In this document: positions 32,404 to 43,612 of the stretch, piece by piece
Layout of the letters: the number at the start of each line of letters is the position of its first letter
How positions within the stretch are numbered: the stretch's first letter is position 1
Origin: Alitta virens
Lineage: Eukaryota; Annelida; Polychaeta; Phyllodocida; Nereididae
Assembly: GCA_932294295.1 (NCBI GenBank)
Contig: OW028578.1
Span: forward strand, 34,779,185 to 34,843,184
Direction: 5' to 3'
Length of the DNA: 64,000 nt
Position numbers and translations under genes: made by a program
The notes under the pieces: model-generated
What the model saw: only the letters and a program-made list of their open reading frames with translations
Databases searched by the model: none
What the model was told of the DNA's origin: nothing

Positions 32404-32676
32404 TTTACCTATCTGTCTATCTCCTTATCTAATCTATGTAATCTATCTATCTATCTGTCTGTCTATCTATCTATCTATTTATCTATATATATATCTGTCT
32501 ATCTATCATTCTATATATCTTTCTATCTATGTAACTATCAATCTAGCTATCTCTCTATCTATCTGTCTATCTCTCTATCTAATCTATCTTATATATCTAT
32601 ATATCTATCTATCTGTCTATCTATCTATCTGTCTATTAGTCTGTTTTTCTATCTGTCTATCGGTCTGTCTATCTAG

Positions 32677-32710
<34 letters not shown>

Positions 32711-33868
32711 ATGTATCTGTATCTATCTATCCATATATCTTTATATCTACCTAGTTAAAGATCTGGCACACATGTAATTCAAAAGGAAAAAAAAGTTGGA
32801 ATCATGTTTATAAAAGAGTTTATATGGAGTCACGAAGGTGCTAAAAGTATTTCAAAACAAATCTTTTTGCAGTTTTGGAGAGCAGGGCATTGATTTGTGA
32901 TGGGATTTCAGAACAGAAACATGTTTAAACATACACAATGAATTTGGGAATCTGTCTGCCAGGCAATGTTCTCTAGTTGCCTCCAAAACAGACTCCAAAT
33001 ATTTGTCGCCGGAGGACGCTGCATGAATGTTTGAAAAGACAAACATGGCGAAGAGGAAAGGAAGAAAAAAAATCAGCAAATACTCTAGAGCAAAATTACT
33101 CCAAGCTAGAACGGATGTGGGGGAGTAGCAAGAATGAATGCAAACATGGCTGTTATTTTATATTTGCAAAATACTTTCAAAAGAGCTCATTTGAAAATAA
33201 GCATATTTGACCGTCTTAGTTGTTTAATCTAAAAATAACCAACATTTTCTTGATTCGTATACAGAAGGTAATAGAATGTCTGTTTTGTTAATTTTGTTAA
33301 TTTGTTTATATATTTATTTACCAGAATATATTCAAGATTAATACTATAGCAAGGAAGAGCTTTTTGAAATGAAATCTCTTATTAATAAATACAGTTTGTG
33401 CAATTTTAGAAAACAAAAACAGATTCTCAACATTTTAACTGAGATAAAGAAAATATTATATAAAGATTCTACAAAATATTGCATTAATCCTATTAGCTTT
33501 TTCAAAAATATAGGCTTATTTTTCACTCATAATGTCTACATTATTTTATTAATATGTATATATGATATAATTCCATACAATTCCAAGATAATATCAAATT
33601 TTCTCATTGCAATAAAATTCATATATGCATTTCATTACAGATTGAGAATGCATTATAGCAGAATCATGTATCTTTGAAGCATATCTTATTGCAAGAAGCT
33701 TCCAGAACATTTTCATTTTGGGCATAATTCTGTATTTTCTTTACAAAGTGCGATTCTTGACGCAGCCATGATTAAAATGTCAAAAGGTTTCCTCTACGCA
33801 TGCGTGTAAATAATTTCCGCCCAGCTCTCATTTCTCAGCAAACACAATCTAGTTCTGGTTAGAGAATC
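32196..33868. mobile_element. Repeat-Z left arm: (ATCT)n plus 1.1-kb element
   Basis: About 560 bp of ATCT/GTCT repeats (32196-32755) are followed by 1.1 kb that recurs, reverse-complemented, at 39378-40446, where a GATA array also sits at the matching end. The homologous part ends sharply at GAGAATCTTTCC (33868). The two copies are very similar at 32756-33130 and 33610-33868 and more diverged, with indels, in the AT-rich middle. Confidence 0.88.
32852..33079 (-). CDS. Small ORF in Repeat-Z, 75 aa, function unknown
   Basis: The frame begins with a hydrophobic run (LIFFLPFLFAMFVF) then a small-residue stretch (HAASSG) like a signal peptide and cleavage site, followed by about 50 polar residues with three cysteines. 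The copy in the other arm (40170-40364) keeps the last 64 residues with two changes (S to F, P to T), but one extra T in an upstream T-run shifts the hydrophobic start out of frame. No family is recognised. It may not be a gene. Confidence 0.25.
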   Translation of the reverse strand: MLIFFLPFLFAMFVFSNIHAASSGDKYLESVLEATREHCLADRFPNSLCMFKHVSVLKSHHKSMPCSPKLQKDLF

Positions 33869-34190
33869 TTTCCTTTTAGAAAACTCTCTTGCCTTGCGTT
33901 CTGATAATATTTTGTCTAGACTTGTCTTTCTGACAGTTTCTGTTTCTCACATTGACAAGATTAACAAGTGTTCAATCATGATAATGTGACCAGCCTGCAT
34001 ATTCTTGAGACACATCTGTTGTAAACGTGCGCGAACTTAGTTTTTGCATCATATTTGTTTTGCATGATAAAACTGATGTTGAAGATGATTTAGCACAATG
34101 TCATTGCTTGGATTCACGTCACATGAACCCAGAATGAGACTCCCTTCCCTGGCAACCGCGGGATTCGCATTGGCGCGTCTGGTAAGGGTT
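33869..34190. other. Non-coding, no features seen
   Basis: No shared repeat seen between the Repeat-Z end and Repeat-D. Confidence 0.45.
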
Positions 34191-34191
34191 A

Positions 34192-34475
34192 AAGCTCCAT
34201 TGTCTGCCAAAATTACTATTTTCTAAAACTTCAAATGTTAGAAAATCACCTTTTTTGATCAAGGGACACTAATTAACACATGAGTAAGCTAATGAATCTA
34301 TCAGGCATTAATTACAAAAATAAATGATACATTGAAAGAAATCAAGACCAAAACATTGGAAATACAATGGAAATGGCATCATCACCCATTGTTGAGCATT
34401 GTGACATCATCACTTGGTTTGTTTACATTTGGATTTTTGAAAAATTAAATACTAGGTGAAGTTTATTTATTCCAT
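34192..34475 (+). repeat. Repeat-D, copy 1
   Basis: About 285 bp matches 60938-61229 in the same orientation at roughly 90%. It includes AATCTATCAGGCATTAATTA and ATTGTGACATCATCACTTGG. I see neither inverted termini nor a tRNA-like head. Confidence 0.88.
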
Positions 34476-34593
34476 AAAATTAAAGGCAATATATGTCATA
34501 TGGTTTTAATTTAAAATAAAGATTGACGCCATATTTCGCAATGCTTCAGAAATAAACTGTGTATTGGCCTGTATATCTCTATTTAACATGGGT

Positions 34594-34822
34594 GTGTTTC
34601 TTTGTCTGTCTGTCTATCTGTCTATATGTCTATCTCTCTGTTTGTCTATCCATGTATCTGTCTATCAGTCTGTCTGTCTATCCATCTATCTGCCGATCTG
34701 TATATGTGTCTATCTGTCCATCTGCCTATCTGTCTGGCTGTCTGTCTACCTGTCTATCTGTCTGTCAAGCTCTGTGTCTGTATGTCTGTCCAGCTTACTG
34801 TTTGTCTATCTGTCTATCACAT
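34594..34822. repeat. (GTCT)n/(ATCT)n array
   Basis: CTGTCTATCTGTC-type tetranucleotides. Three overlapping serine/cysteine/leucine frames are artefacts of it. Confidence 0.93.
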
Positions 34823-35204
34823 ACCGGTTGTGTCCCATTCGACTTTAATTTCTTTTCTCACCTGCTTCTACTAATTCATTTCTTTTTCCCAACTACATAT
34901 CATTTCTGGACCAAATGAGCAAAAATGACTAGACAAATGTGTTCTTTTTTTTTTAAAGCAAAATTCAAACCGAGGCTGCTCCGTCTGTGACGTCACAATG
35001 TTTCAAGGTCTTGTGTTAGAACGGAAAGAATATGGCCTGTTGTCATGGTAACTGAAATCATCAGGTGTCTGAAATTGACAGGACTAAAAAGAGCTCCGGA
35101 TAGTGCAACTATTTTTGGATCTATTTGCAGGTGATAGCCAAGTGTTTAATTACTGCAATAAGAATAGCAGGTGTGTCATTATTTTTGGTACATGTCAGTC
35201 AATG
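34823..35204. other. Non-coding, no features seen
   Basis: No recognised repeat or exon. Confidence 0.4.
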
Positions 35205-35397
35205 CTACTGGGTCTGATGCTTGGTCAGCTTATATGACCTGCTGCCAGAGGCAAATGTAATGATGATATGACAAGGCTGCTCGGAGTCCACGCCATGTTA
35301 CACATTTACCTTATAGATTGGAGGAGGTGGGGTCCTTTACTTGCCTCAGCGTAGACACTGAGTACGCCTTCAATGTAAAGTCTCATGTGATGGACAA
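35205..35397 (-). mobile_element. SINE-B headless copy, alternative-tail type
   Basis: GGTCAGCTTATATGACCTGC, TAATGATGATATGACAAGGC, GAGTCCACGCCATGTTACAC and CTCAGCGTAGACACTGAGTA define it. It carries a 10-bp insertion in the CATGGGTGGGG segment. Confidence 0.85.
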
Positions 35398-35548
35398 ATG
35401 AAGATTCCATTGCTTTTTAATTTTTTATTGAATTTCTCTTTTTTTTATTCTTAGAAGTAAATTTCCTTTCTGAATTTCTTAATTCAGCTTGCAGACATCT
35501 GTCTCTCTTATTTACCCTTTTTTGCAGTACTGTAATAAGTGTACCTGT

Positions 35549-35772
35549 TGCCTAACCTAAATTCAGGGGTGGGGGCCTAGCTCAGAGGTAGCACTCTGGG
35601 CTTCCAACCACTGGGTCCCGGGTTCAATTCCCGGTCGAGCCCATGTTGGATGGCTGTTTCATCCTTTGTCTCATTGCCATGGTCCCTGCCTGTCCTAATT
35701 AGCCCATTAGGTGCAGAAATACAGGACGTAAATCCCAAATCCACCACCACCGCCATGCCTAACCCAAATTCA
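35549..35772 (+). mobile_element. SINE-A copy 2, with 17-bp target-site duplication
   Basis: The body is 35566-35755 with an intact A box (TAGCTCAGAGGTAGC) and B box (GGTTCAATTCC). Flanks TGCCTAACCTAAATTCA (35549-35565) and TGCCTAACCCAAATTCA (35756-35772) differ at one base. Confidence 0.94.
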
Positions 35773-37570
35773 ATGTTTATTTATCTATCTGCCTTGTGGG
35801 CTGTCTATCTGTCTCGCTGTCTAGCTTCTTTGCTGTACAGCTGTCCAGCTGCCTTTCCTCCATCTTTGCTTTATTCTCAATTGTTCTATGCGTCATTATT
35901 TTGTATTATTTATCTAATTTTCTGACTCCAGTTGTGATTGCCTTATTCTGCAAGTCAATTATATCATTATATAGTTTTGTATAACTAGTGTACAATAATA
36001 TACCTGTCTATCTGCAGTACTCCATACTGTCTGTCTATCCATCTATCCGTCTATCCGTCTGTCTATCTATCCATCTGTCCGTCTGTCTGTCTATCCGTCT
36101 ATCCATCTGTCTATCTGTCTAGCTGTCTGTCTGTCTGTCTATCTGTCTATCTTTCTGACATGTTGTCAGCTACCCTTCCAGCTGTTCACATCTTGGCTTT
36201 ATTAGATTCATTGGCCTTGATGAAATAATGGCCTGTGTATGAAATACTTCCAAATTGCCTATTTTGTTCATTTGCACAAAGAATGCCATGTAGGGAAAAT
36301 ATGATCACGTGCCCTGGTTGCCATGGATACGCTTTAATAACATCAAACTATGATTATTTTGGCCATTTTGTGCAGTTTTTACCCTCATACATTTAAACCC
36401 CTCAAATAAGGCCAATCTAAGCAGCGGTGAAGTGGCCTTAATACTAAAGGTATGTTATCTCTGAATTGTGTGTGCTTGAGAGTGCTGTATTCATAGTTAT
36501 TGTACATTTAGACCCAGTAAATTTATGTTATATCGAGGTTATGTTAATATTTAGCTTGCCCTAATTATGAGGTATAACTGCAAATCTGGTTTATTTCAAT
36601 ATTTTTTCCAGATACTTTGCTTATTAGTACGCGTCACCGTTACAAAAAACCATTTTTGGCTAAAGAAAAGTGTTTTAGAAATAATAATAGTGAGCCAAAA
36701 TGAAATTAACTGGAAAATAAATGAAAGGAATTTGTTACACACTCCAATACATCAGTTAATGTGGCAGAAATCTGGTGCATCTACACAACTACATCCAAAT
36801 ATGTAAAAACATAACAGTGTATAATATTGCTCATATCAATAACAGTGTTGTATTATGAATACATGAATAATAATTCTCATTCATTCAGCCAAAATTAAGT
36901 TTTAAATTGTCATGTTGGCTGGGAGCTAAATTCAAATATGCTCAATTAGTAGCCGGGTCCCTATTAAACGCCGGGGTACAGTGACATTGAAACATGAACA
37001 TCTCATTTTGGTTTAAGACCATTGTCAAAATAATTTTTGGCAAAAAAAAACTAAAAGAAAGAAATGATAGAGCTAATTAATATGACTTTGATTTACTAAT
37101 TAACATTAATGGATTAATTAATATGCAATGTTCGTAATAAAAACAAACCTCTGCAATTCAGCCTTTCATGCTAGCTTTTATGACATGATGTCATCTGCTA
37201 CCATAACTGTTTTGATGCCTTCTACCCAAAAATAAAAGCACGAGTCTTGAAAGGGGCAAAAAGCTTCACCCCAAAGCAACACATTTGGAGGACATTGTCA
37301 CTAGATAATGCTCTCTGCAATCAATAAGTCATTCAAGGATTTTCTCTGTCTCAGACCCACCAGCTCCCACCATAGTCATTCAAAGACATCCATACTGCAG
37401 TCAATACTGCTTTTCACACCACTCTGAAATGGGGTTCATTCTCAAGAAATTGACAGGACTAGTTGAATCCATGCTATATTTGTATATTAAGACCAAGTAA
37501 TTCTAAAAACTACCAAATTTAAATTTTGTATCTTGTTAACATTCCTGATTAAACATAAGTTTAAATGGCA
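35773..37570. other. Non-coding with GTCT arrays
   Basis: Short GTCT runs at 35785-35840 and a longer array at 36005-36165 (listed separately). The remainder, 36166-37570, shows nothing. Confidence 0.5.
36005..36165. repeat. (GTCT)n/(ATCC) array
   Basis: GTCTATCCATCTGTCC-type units ending in CTGTCTAGCTGTCTGTCTGT. Confidence 0.92.
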
Positions 37571-38145
37571 GCTTTAAGACCATCTCGCTATTAAGACCAC
37601 CTCACTATCTCACTATTAAGACCACCTCACTGTTAAGACCACTTCACTATTAAGACCACCTAACTATTAAGACAACCTCACTATTCAGACCACCTGGGTT
37701 TAGTACAGTATAGCGGACCCAAATGTATGCCCATATTTGATGCCCATTAAAAATGAAATATTTTCACATATTTCACAAGTTTGAAGTGCTAGCCCAATTA
37801 ACACAACATTTGGTGTAGACGAGCGGGGGTTTGGCAAAAAAGCAAAATAAACTCTGTCTTTACCGTGAAGATGAAACCTCCGTCATAACTACATTAGTGT
37901 GTGACGTCATACATAGATTTCAAGCATTTTTACGTCATAGGCCTGGCAATGAGGCTCCTTAAATATGGTCATAAATCTGGGTCCGCTATACTGCACTTTT
38001 TCCGACCACCTTATTAAGGCCCCCTCACTATTGAGAACACCTTACTACTAAGACCACATCACTATTAAGACCACATCAATATTAAGACCAACTTACTATT
38101 AAGACCACCTCACTATTAAGACCTCACTATTAAGACCACCTTACC
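37571..38145. repeat. 17-bp minisatellite CACTATTAAGACCACCT, split by a MITE
   Basis: Units near 17 bp fill 37571-37700 and 38000-38145. The middle, 37704-37995, is unrelated and has inverted termini (next entry). Both halves share the same unit and orientation. Confidence 0.92.
37704..37995. mobile_element. Mariner-like MITE inserted in the minisatellite
   Basis: The left end TACAGTATAGCGGACCCAAA is matched by the complement of the right end, TGCAGTATAGCGGACCCAGA, and similarity continues for about 35 bp (TATG-CCATATTT). A terminus CAGT preceded by TA (left; CA at right by one change) is typical of Tc1/mariner elements. At 292 bp it cannot encode a transposase. Confidence 0.85.
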
Positions 38146-38526
38146 AACTTACAAGTACGGTAAAACCAATCTTACTCATAATAAACTCATTTATTTTCTT
38201 AGATATATACGTTTTCATCATTAATTTTATTGTTTCCAATGAGCTGAAAGTAATCAATTTTCAAAATATAACTTATTATATGAGAAACTTTAATTACAAT
38301 TTCACTCCATCATTATTACCATTTCGTGATATGTAACTATGTTTCGTTTTTTCAATTAACTGCTGGCAGCCCGTTTGACAACATGAGCATTTAAATGTAA
38401 AACATTGCTCGAATTCTAGCGCGTGTGTGTTTTAGTCTTTGCGGTGATTCTTCTGATCGATTTTTCTTCAACCGAATTGATCACCTGATGGTATTTTCCC
38501 AAACATCAAATCATTTCAACACATTG
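38146..38526. other. Non-coding, no features seen
   Basis: No exon or shared repeat is recognised. Confidence 0.4.
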
Positions 38527-38665
38527 AAGCAGACAGATAGACAGACAGCCATCATCACAGACAGATAGACAGACAGATAGGCAGAGAGACAGCATCGCAG
38601 ACAGCTAGATATATGGTGCAGACAGCCAGACAGAGCTCAACAGCAAAGCAGACAGACAGCAAAAA
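38527..38665. repeat. (CAGA)n/(GACA)n array
   Basis: Two similar halves are separated by CATCATCACAGACAG. Confidence 0.88.
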
Positions 38666-38727
38666 CAAGATAGTGAGCACTACAGACAGTGCGGGGAACA
38701 TGGAGACTGAAAAATTAAAATAGAAAA

Positions 38728-39130
38728 GATTGATAGCTAGATAGATAGATAGACAGACAGACAGATACGGGAAGTGCAGCCCTCTAAGGCAAGTTCTTGC
38801 CACTATCGAGGGTTGATTAATGAGGTGAGAGAGGAGGAGTCCAGCCATTTTACACATTTACCCCATGGGTGGGATCATTTACCTGCCTCAGCATAGACAC
38901 TGAGTACAAGGGACTGCCAATTTAACGTCTCATCCAAACAACATCTAGCTGGGGTATTGTTCATGAAGGGTGCCCAAGCCCGGGATTGAACCTGGTAGAT
39001 AGATAGAAGATGGACAGATAGATCGATAGATAGATCGATGAATGAATAGATAGATAGATAGGTAGGCAGACAGACATCTAGATGGACAGCTATACAGACA
39101 GCTAGACAACAGAAGAGACAGACAGTATGC
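38728..39130 (-). mobile_element. SINE-B copy, near full length, embedded in GATA/GACA repeats
   Basis: The body is 38766-38997. On the - strand it runs from GGTTCAATCCCGGGCTTGGG through GAGACGTTAAATTGGCAGTC to GAGGGCTGCACTTCCC and an (ATCT)n/(GTCT)n tail (38728-38765). GATA/GACA repeats also occupy the head side (38998-39125). The first part of the tRNA-like head is missing. Confidence 0.92.
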
Positions 39131-39329
39131 ATAAGAGAAAGATGATCATAAAATTTCGGTTAAGGAACATGTAGATTTCAAAACGGGGTAAGACGGGTTA
39201 GTCTATCCTTACTGAATTATAAACTTGAAAGGAAAAATGTCTATATAATTGGAAAATTGGCATTTATATTTTTAAGATAAGGAAGCATATTTAGTTGTCT
39301 TTAGCATCAGACGTTAATTTGGACGCACC

Positions 39330-39377
39330 TTGTACACAGTGTCTATGCTGAGGCAAGTAAAAGACCCCACTCATTGG
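39330..39377 (+). mobile_element. SINE-B fragment abutting Repeat-Z
   Basis: CTTGTACACAGTGTCTATGC and GTAAAAGACCCCACTCATTGG end exactly where the Repeat-Z right arm starts (AAAGATTCTC), so this SINE was probably cut by the Repeat-Z insertion. Confidence 0.75.
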
Positions 39378-40560
39378 AAAGATTCTCTAACCAGAACTAG
39401 ATTGTGTTTGCTGAGAAATGAGAGCTGGGCGGAAATAATTTACACGCATGCGTAGAGGAAACCTTTTGACATTTTAATCATGGCTGCGTCAAGAATCGCA
39501 CTTTGTAAAGAAAATACAGAATTATGCCCAAAATGAAAATGTCCTGGAAGCTTCTTGCACTAAGATATGCTTCAAAGATACATGATTCTGCTATAATGCT
39601 TTCTCAATCTGTAATGAAATGCATATATGAATTTTATTGCAATGAGAAAATGGAATTATATCATATATACATATCAATAAAATAAATTGGACATTATGAG
39701 TGAAAATTAAGCCAACATTTTTCAGAAAGTTAATATTATTAACATTTTCAAAATACATTATATAATGTTTTATCTCAATTAAAATGTTGAGAATCTGTTT
39801 TTGTTTATAAAATGGCACGAAATGTATTTATTAATAATAGATTTCATTTCAAAAAGCTCTTCCTTGCTATGTTGTTAATTTTGAATATACTCTGGTAAAT
39901 AAATAAATAAACAAATAAACACAATCAACAAAACATTGTATTACCTTCTGAATACAAACCAAGAAATTGTTGGTTATTTCAAGATAAACTGAAAACAACC
40001 AAAATGGGCAAATATGCTTATTTTAAAATGAGCCTTTTTAAAAGTATTTTGCAAAAAAATAACAGCCAAGTTTGCATTCATTCTTGCTACTCCCCCACAT
40101 CCGTTCTAGCTTGGAGTAATTTTGCTCTAGAGTATTTGCTGATTTTTTTTTCTTCCTTTCCTCTTCGCCATGTTTGTCTTTTCAAACATTCATGCGGCGT
40201 CCTTTGGCGACAAATATTTGGAGTCTGTTTTGGAGGCAACTAGAGAACATTGCCTGGCAGACAGATTCCCAAATTCATTGTGTATGTTTAAACATGTTTC
40301 TGTTCTGAAATCCCATCACAAATCAATGACGTGCTCTCCAAAACTGCAAAAAGATTTGTTTTGAAATACTTTTAGCACCTTCGTGGCTCCATAATCTTTT
40401 ATAAACATGATTCCTCTTTTTTTGCTTTTTGTGTGCCAAGTCTTTAACTAGGTAGATAGATAGACAGATGGACAGATAGACAGATAGATAGATAGACAGA
40501 TAGATAGATAGATAGATAGACAGATAGATAGATAGATGGATAGATATACATCAGATAGAC

Positions 40561-40600
<40 letters not shown>

Positions 40601-40601
40601 T

Positions 40602-40632
<31 letters not shown>

Positions 40633-40645
40633 TGATAGATAGATT

Positions 40646-40680
<35 letters not shown>

Positions 40681-40713
40681 TGATTGATAGATAGATAGAT
40701 AGATAGATAGATT

Positions 40714-40752
<39 letters not shown>

Positions 40753-40773
40753 TGATAGATAGATTGATAGATT

Positions 40774-40815
<42 letters not shown>

Positions 40816-40873
40816 CAGAAAGATAGATAGATAGATAGATAGATAGCTAGATAGATAGATAGATAGATAGATT

Positions 40874-40916
<43 letters not shown>

Positions 40917-40946
40917 ATAGATAATAGATAGATAGATAGATAGATA
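39378..40946. mobile_element. Repeat-Z right arm: 1.07-kb element plus (GATA)n
   Basis: This is the reverse complement of 32756-33868, followed by about 500 bp of GATA repeats (40447-40946) that correspond to the ATCT array of the left arm. It starts at GGAAAGATTCTCTAACC. Several indels against the left arm lie in the AT-rich centre near 39650-39780. Confidence 0.88.
40170..40364 (+). CDS. Second copy of the Repeat-Z small ORF, 64 aa
   Basis: It matches the C-terminal 64 residues of the frame at 32852-33079 with two substitutions. Codon changes are gcg/gca (silent), ttt/tcc and acg/ccc, so there is no clear bias to silent change. It starts at the internal Met because of the upstream T-run length change. 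Probably not functional. Confidence 0.2.
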   Translation: MFVFSNIHAASFGDKYLESVLEATREHCLADRFPNSLCMFKHVSVLKSHHKSMTCSPKLQKDLF

Positions 40947-43089
40947 AAAACAGACAGGCAAGTTATCAGCTAGGCAGAGAGACAGTCAGAAAGACAGAAA
41001 GATGTGGATACAAAACAAAGACAGACAAACAAACATAAAAGACAGACATATTGGATAGATATTTATTACCTGAAGAGAGACTTATGGTGGACGGACAGAG
41101 AAGATTTTTTAGAAAACTCAGGTGTGCAATGTTTGAATGTCCTGACTGATAAAATATATATGACCTCAATGAAATGTTCATATATTCATAAACACTGATT
41201 AACTTCATCCACACACCTGATGTTGATTAGTTTTTTTTTAACATGTAAGTAATTCAATCCGGGTATCGTGAAATATTTAGTAACTAATTAATAATTTACA
41301 AAAAAATATATTAAATACAATAGCAATACAATGAACAGTGCAATGTATAACACAATTGCACCAGATGGTTCGAAAGATAAACATCTAACTGTTTGTAAGG
41401 AACAAAGACTATTTGGGTCAAAGGTCAAGGTTTTTCTAGGTCAAATGTTAGTGCTTTTGGGGTCAAAGGTCAAGGTCATTTTGGGTCATGGTTGAGGGTG
41501 GCTTTGGAAAACGTGTCGTGTTACAAAACTAATTATGTAGAAGTTAGGTTTAATAACCACTTTTAACAATATTTTTGTTTCATAATTCTTAATTCCAAAA
41601 AAAAATGATAAGACACTTGAATATATACACTGTGGTAAAAATGTTCTCTTAATAAACATTTCTTTGTGGAGCGGTGCATATGTATTCTGATTTGTCAAAC
41701 AAGGAGCATCAATTTAGCCAAACCTTTCTATCATATAACAGACAAATTATTTGTTTGAATGTCCGGATGGGTGGATTTAGTTTCTTAAACATTTACAAGC
41801 AGTCTGTTGCTACTTTTTATAATTTTTTTAACCATATGGTAATCTCTCATAAAATAGAAAGGAACATTTCTAATCAAAGAATTTTTACGAGGGAATATCG
41901 CGTGCATAGCAACCGTAAAGTTTCGTCCTTCAAACTACACCTTACATGTAAAAGGAAAAAAGATTATGGTTTGGAGGAAATTAAGGCATTGTGTCCCTGA
42001 AAACATTTTACAACACTCTCAGACAACACTCTCAGAGCGAGGTTCCCCTTGTAAGGTTCATGCTGAGATCTATTAACGTGAAAAAAGCATGACAAAAGTG
42101 CAAGACATTTCATAATCGCATGACATTGTCTAGAATTGAAAGAAAATAACATTATAAATGACGTTGTCAAACCACTGAAGGAACATGCCTATTGGAGCAT
42201 ACTGTGGTTTTATGTAAACTCTCCAAGGAGCAAATTGCTTTTATGATAACATAATTATGTATTAGTTAACAATACCCGTTTATACTATATTTCAATCTTT
42301 CAAATGTATCTCATTGAGTATGAATAAGCATAAAAATAATTATTATATTATTAAATTTGGGCTCTGGACATGTCCATATTTCGTTTTTAATTTTTGAATT
42401 AGGCATCAATAACATTTTTTTTAAAAAGAAGAAACAGAAAGAAAAACACACGTCGCAATATTTTCAAAATCAACAAATCTTATATCGATATTATGTTCTT
42501 GTTTATTCAAATCTATATTTATTTAATTTATTATTATTGTTATTTTCATTTTTAACTCATTAGAGCTTCACTGTTTATATGTGCTATAATCAAACACTGT
42601 TTTACATATACCTAATAACTAGTTCTTTCATTAATGACATTGTAGTTCAATAAAATGCTCATTAACGAATATTGCTCAACACAGCCACTCGTTAATTTGC
42701 CTCCGTTCTGTTTTAATGCCAGTTTTACACGGAAAGCTCTCATTTCCTGAATTCTGCAAAATGTACAGAAAATTGCAATATTGCCATAATGTGCTGTTAT
42801 TAATTGAACACCGGAAGACGCCACAAAAATAATATTGAAAAACAATGATTAACAAGCATTCAGCATTGTAATGTTGATTAGATTAGGAATTAAAGATAAT
42901 CAGAGAAAGAAATGTATTAATTATTGCTAATTTGATAGAAAATCTCTCACTTAAATTAGTCATTTTTCACATCTGACCTTGGTGGTGTTTATTAGCGGCC
43001 TTGAAATGCATTAAAGTTTTTCTTAAAGTTTAGAGTTCTTAAAAAGTGCTAATTTTTATAAGCCAAATCTAGAATTAGGTCAGTATAAG
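40947..43089. other. AT-rich intergenic sequence
   Basis: No exon is recognised. The 108-codon frame at 41674-42000 has no family resemblance. The only feature noted is the AGGTCA cluster at 41415-41484. Confidence 0.45.
41415..41484 (+). promoter_or_regulatory. Cluster of AGGTCA half-sites including two DR1 motifs
   Basis: GGGTCAAAGGTCA occurs at 41415-41427 and 41460-41472, the second followed by TCAAGGTCA (41470-41478, the ERR/SF-1 monomer motif) and GGGTCA (about 41482). Another GGGTCAAAGGTCA is at 60679-60691. These may be part of an unrecognised repeat rather than an enhancer. Confidence 0.35.
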
Positions 43090-43160
43090 GGTGTTGTAGA
43101 CTCAATGTCTGAGCTGGGGCAAGTTCAAGATTCCACCCATGGGGTAACTTTGCAACAACT
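43090..43160 (+). mobile_element. Degenerate SINE-B core fragment
   Basis: CTCAATGTCTGAGCTGGGGC and TCCACCCATGGGGTAAC weakly match the core. Weak call. Confidence 0.35.
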
Positions 43161-43202
43161 CCTAAATCGTTTATTTCATTATTATACCTCAGGATCACGT
43201 TA

Positions 43203-43612
43203 CAAGATAATATAACATAACATAACATAACATAACATAAGATGAGATAAGATGAGATGAGAAAAGATAAGATAAGATGAGATGAGATAAGATGAGATAA
43301 AATAAGATAAGATGAGATAAAATAAGATAAGATGAGATAAAATAAGATAAGATAAGATAAAATAAGATAACATAACATAAGATGAGATAAGATGAGATGA
43401 GATAAGATGAGATGAGAAAATATGAGATGAGATAAGATGAGATGAGAAAATATGAGATGAGATGAGAAAAGATAAGATGAGATGAGATAAGATGAGATGA
43501 GATGAGATGAGATGAGATAAGATGAGATGAGATAAGATAAGATAAGATCAGATCAGATCAGATCAGATCAGATCAGATAAGATAAGATAATACAAGATAA
43601 GATAAGATAAGA
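43203..43612. repeat. (GATAA)n/(GATGA)n pentanucleotide array
   Basis: AAGATGAGATAAGATGAGAT-type units, ending in GATCA pentamers (43546-43575). Confidence 0.95.

Noticed and set aside
40551..40961. 136-codon Ile/Tyr/Leu/Ser frame
   Set aside because: GATA repeat translated on the - strand.
41674..42000. 108-codon frame as a gene
   Set aside because: AT-rich composition, no splice context and no family resemblance.
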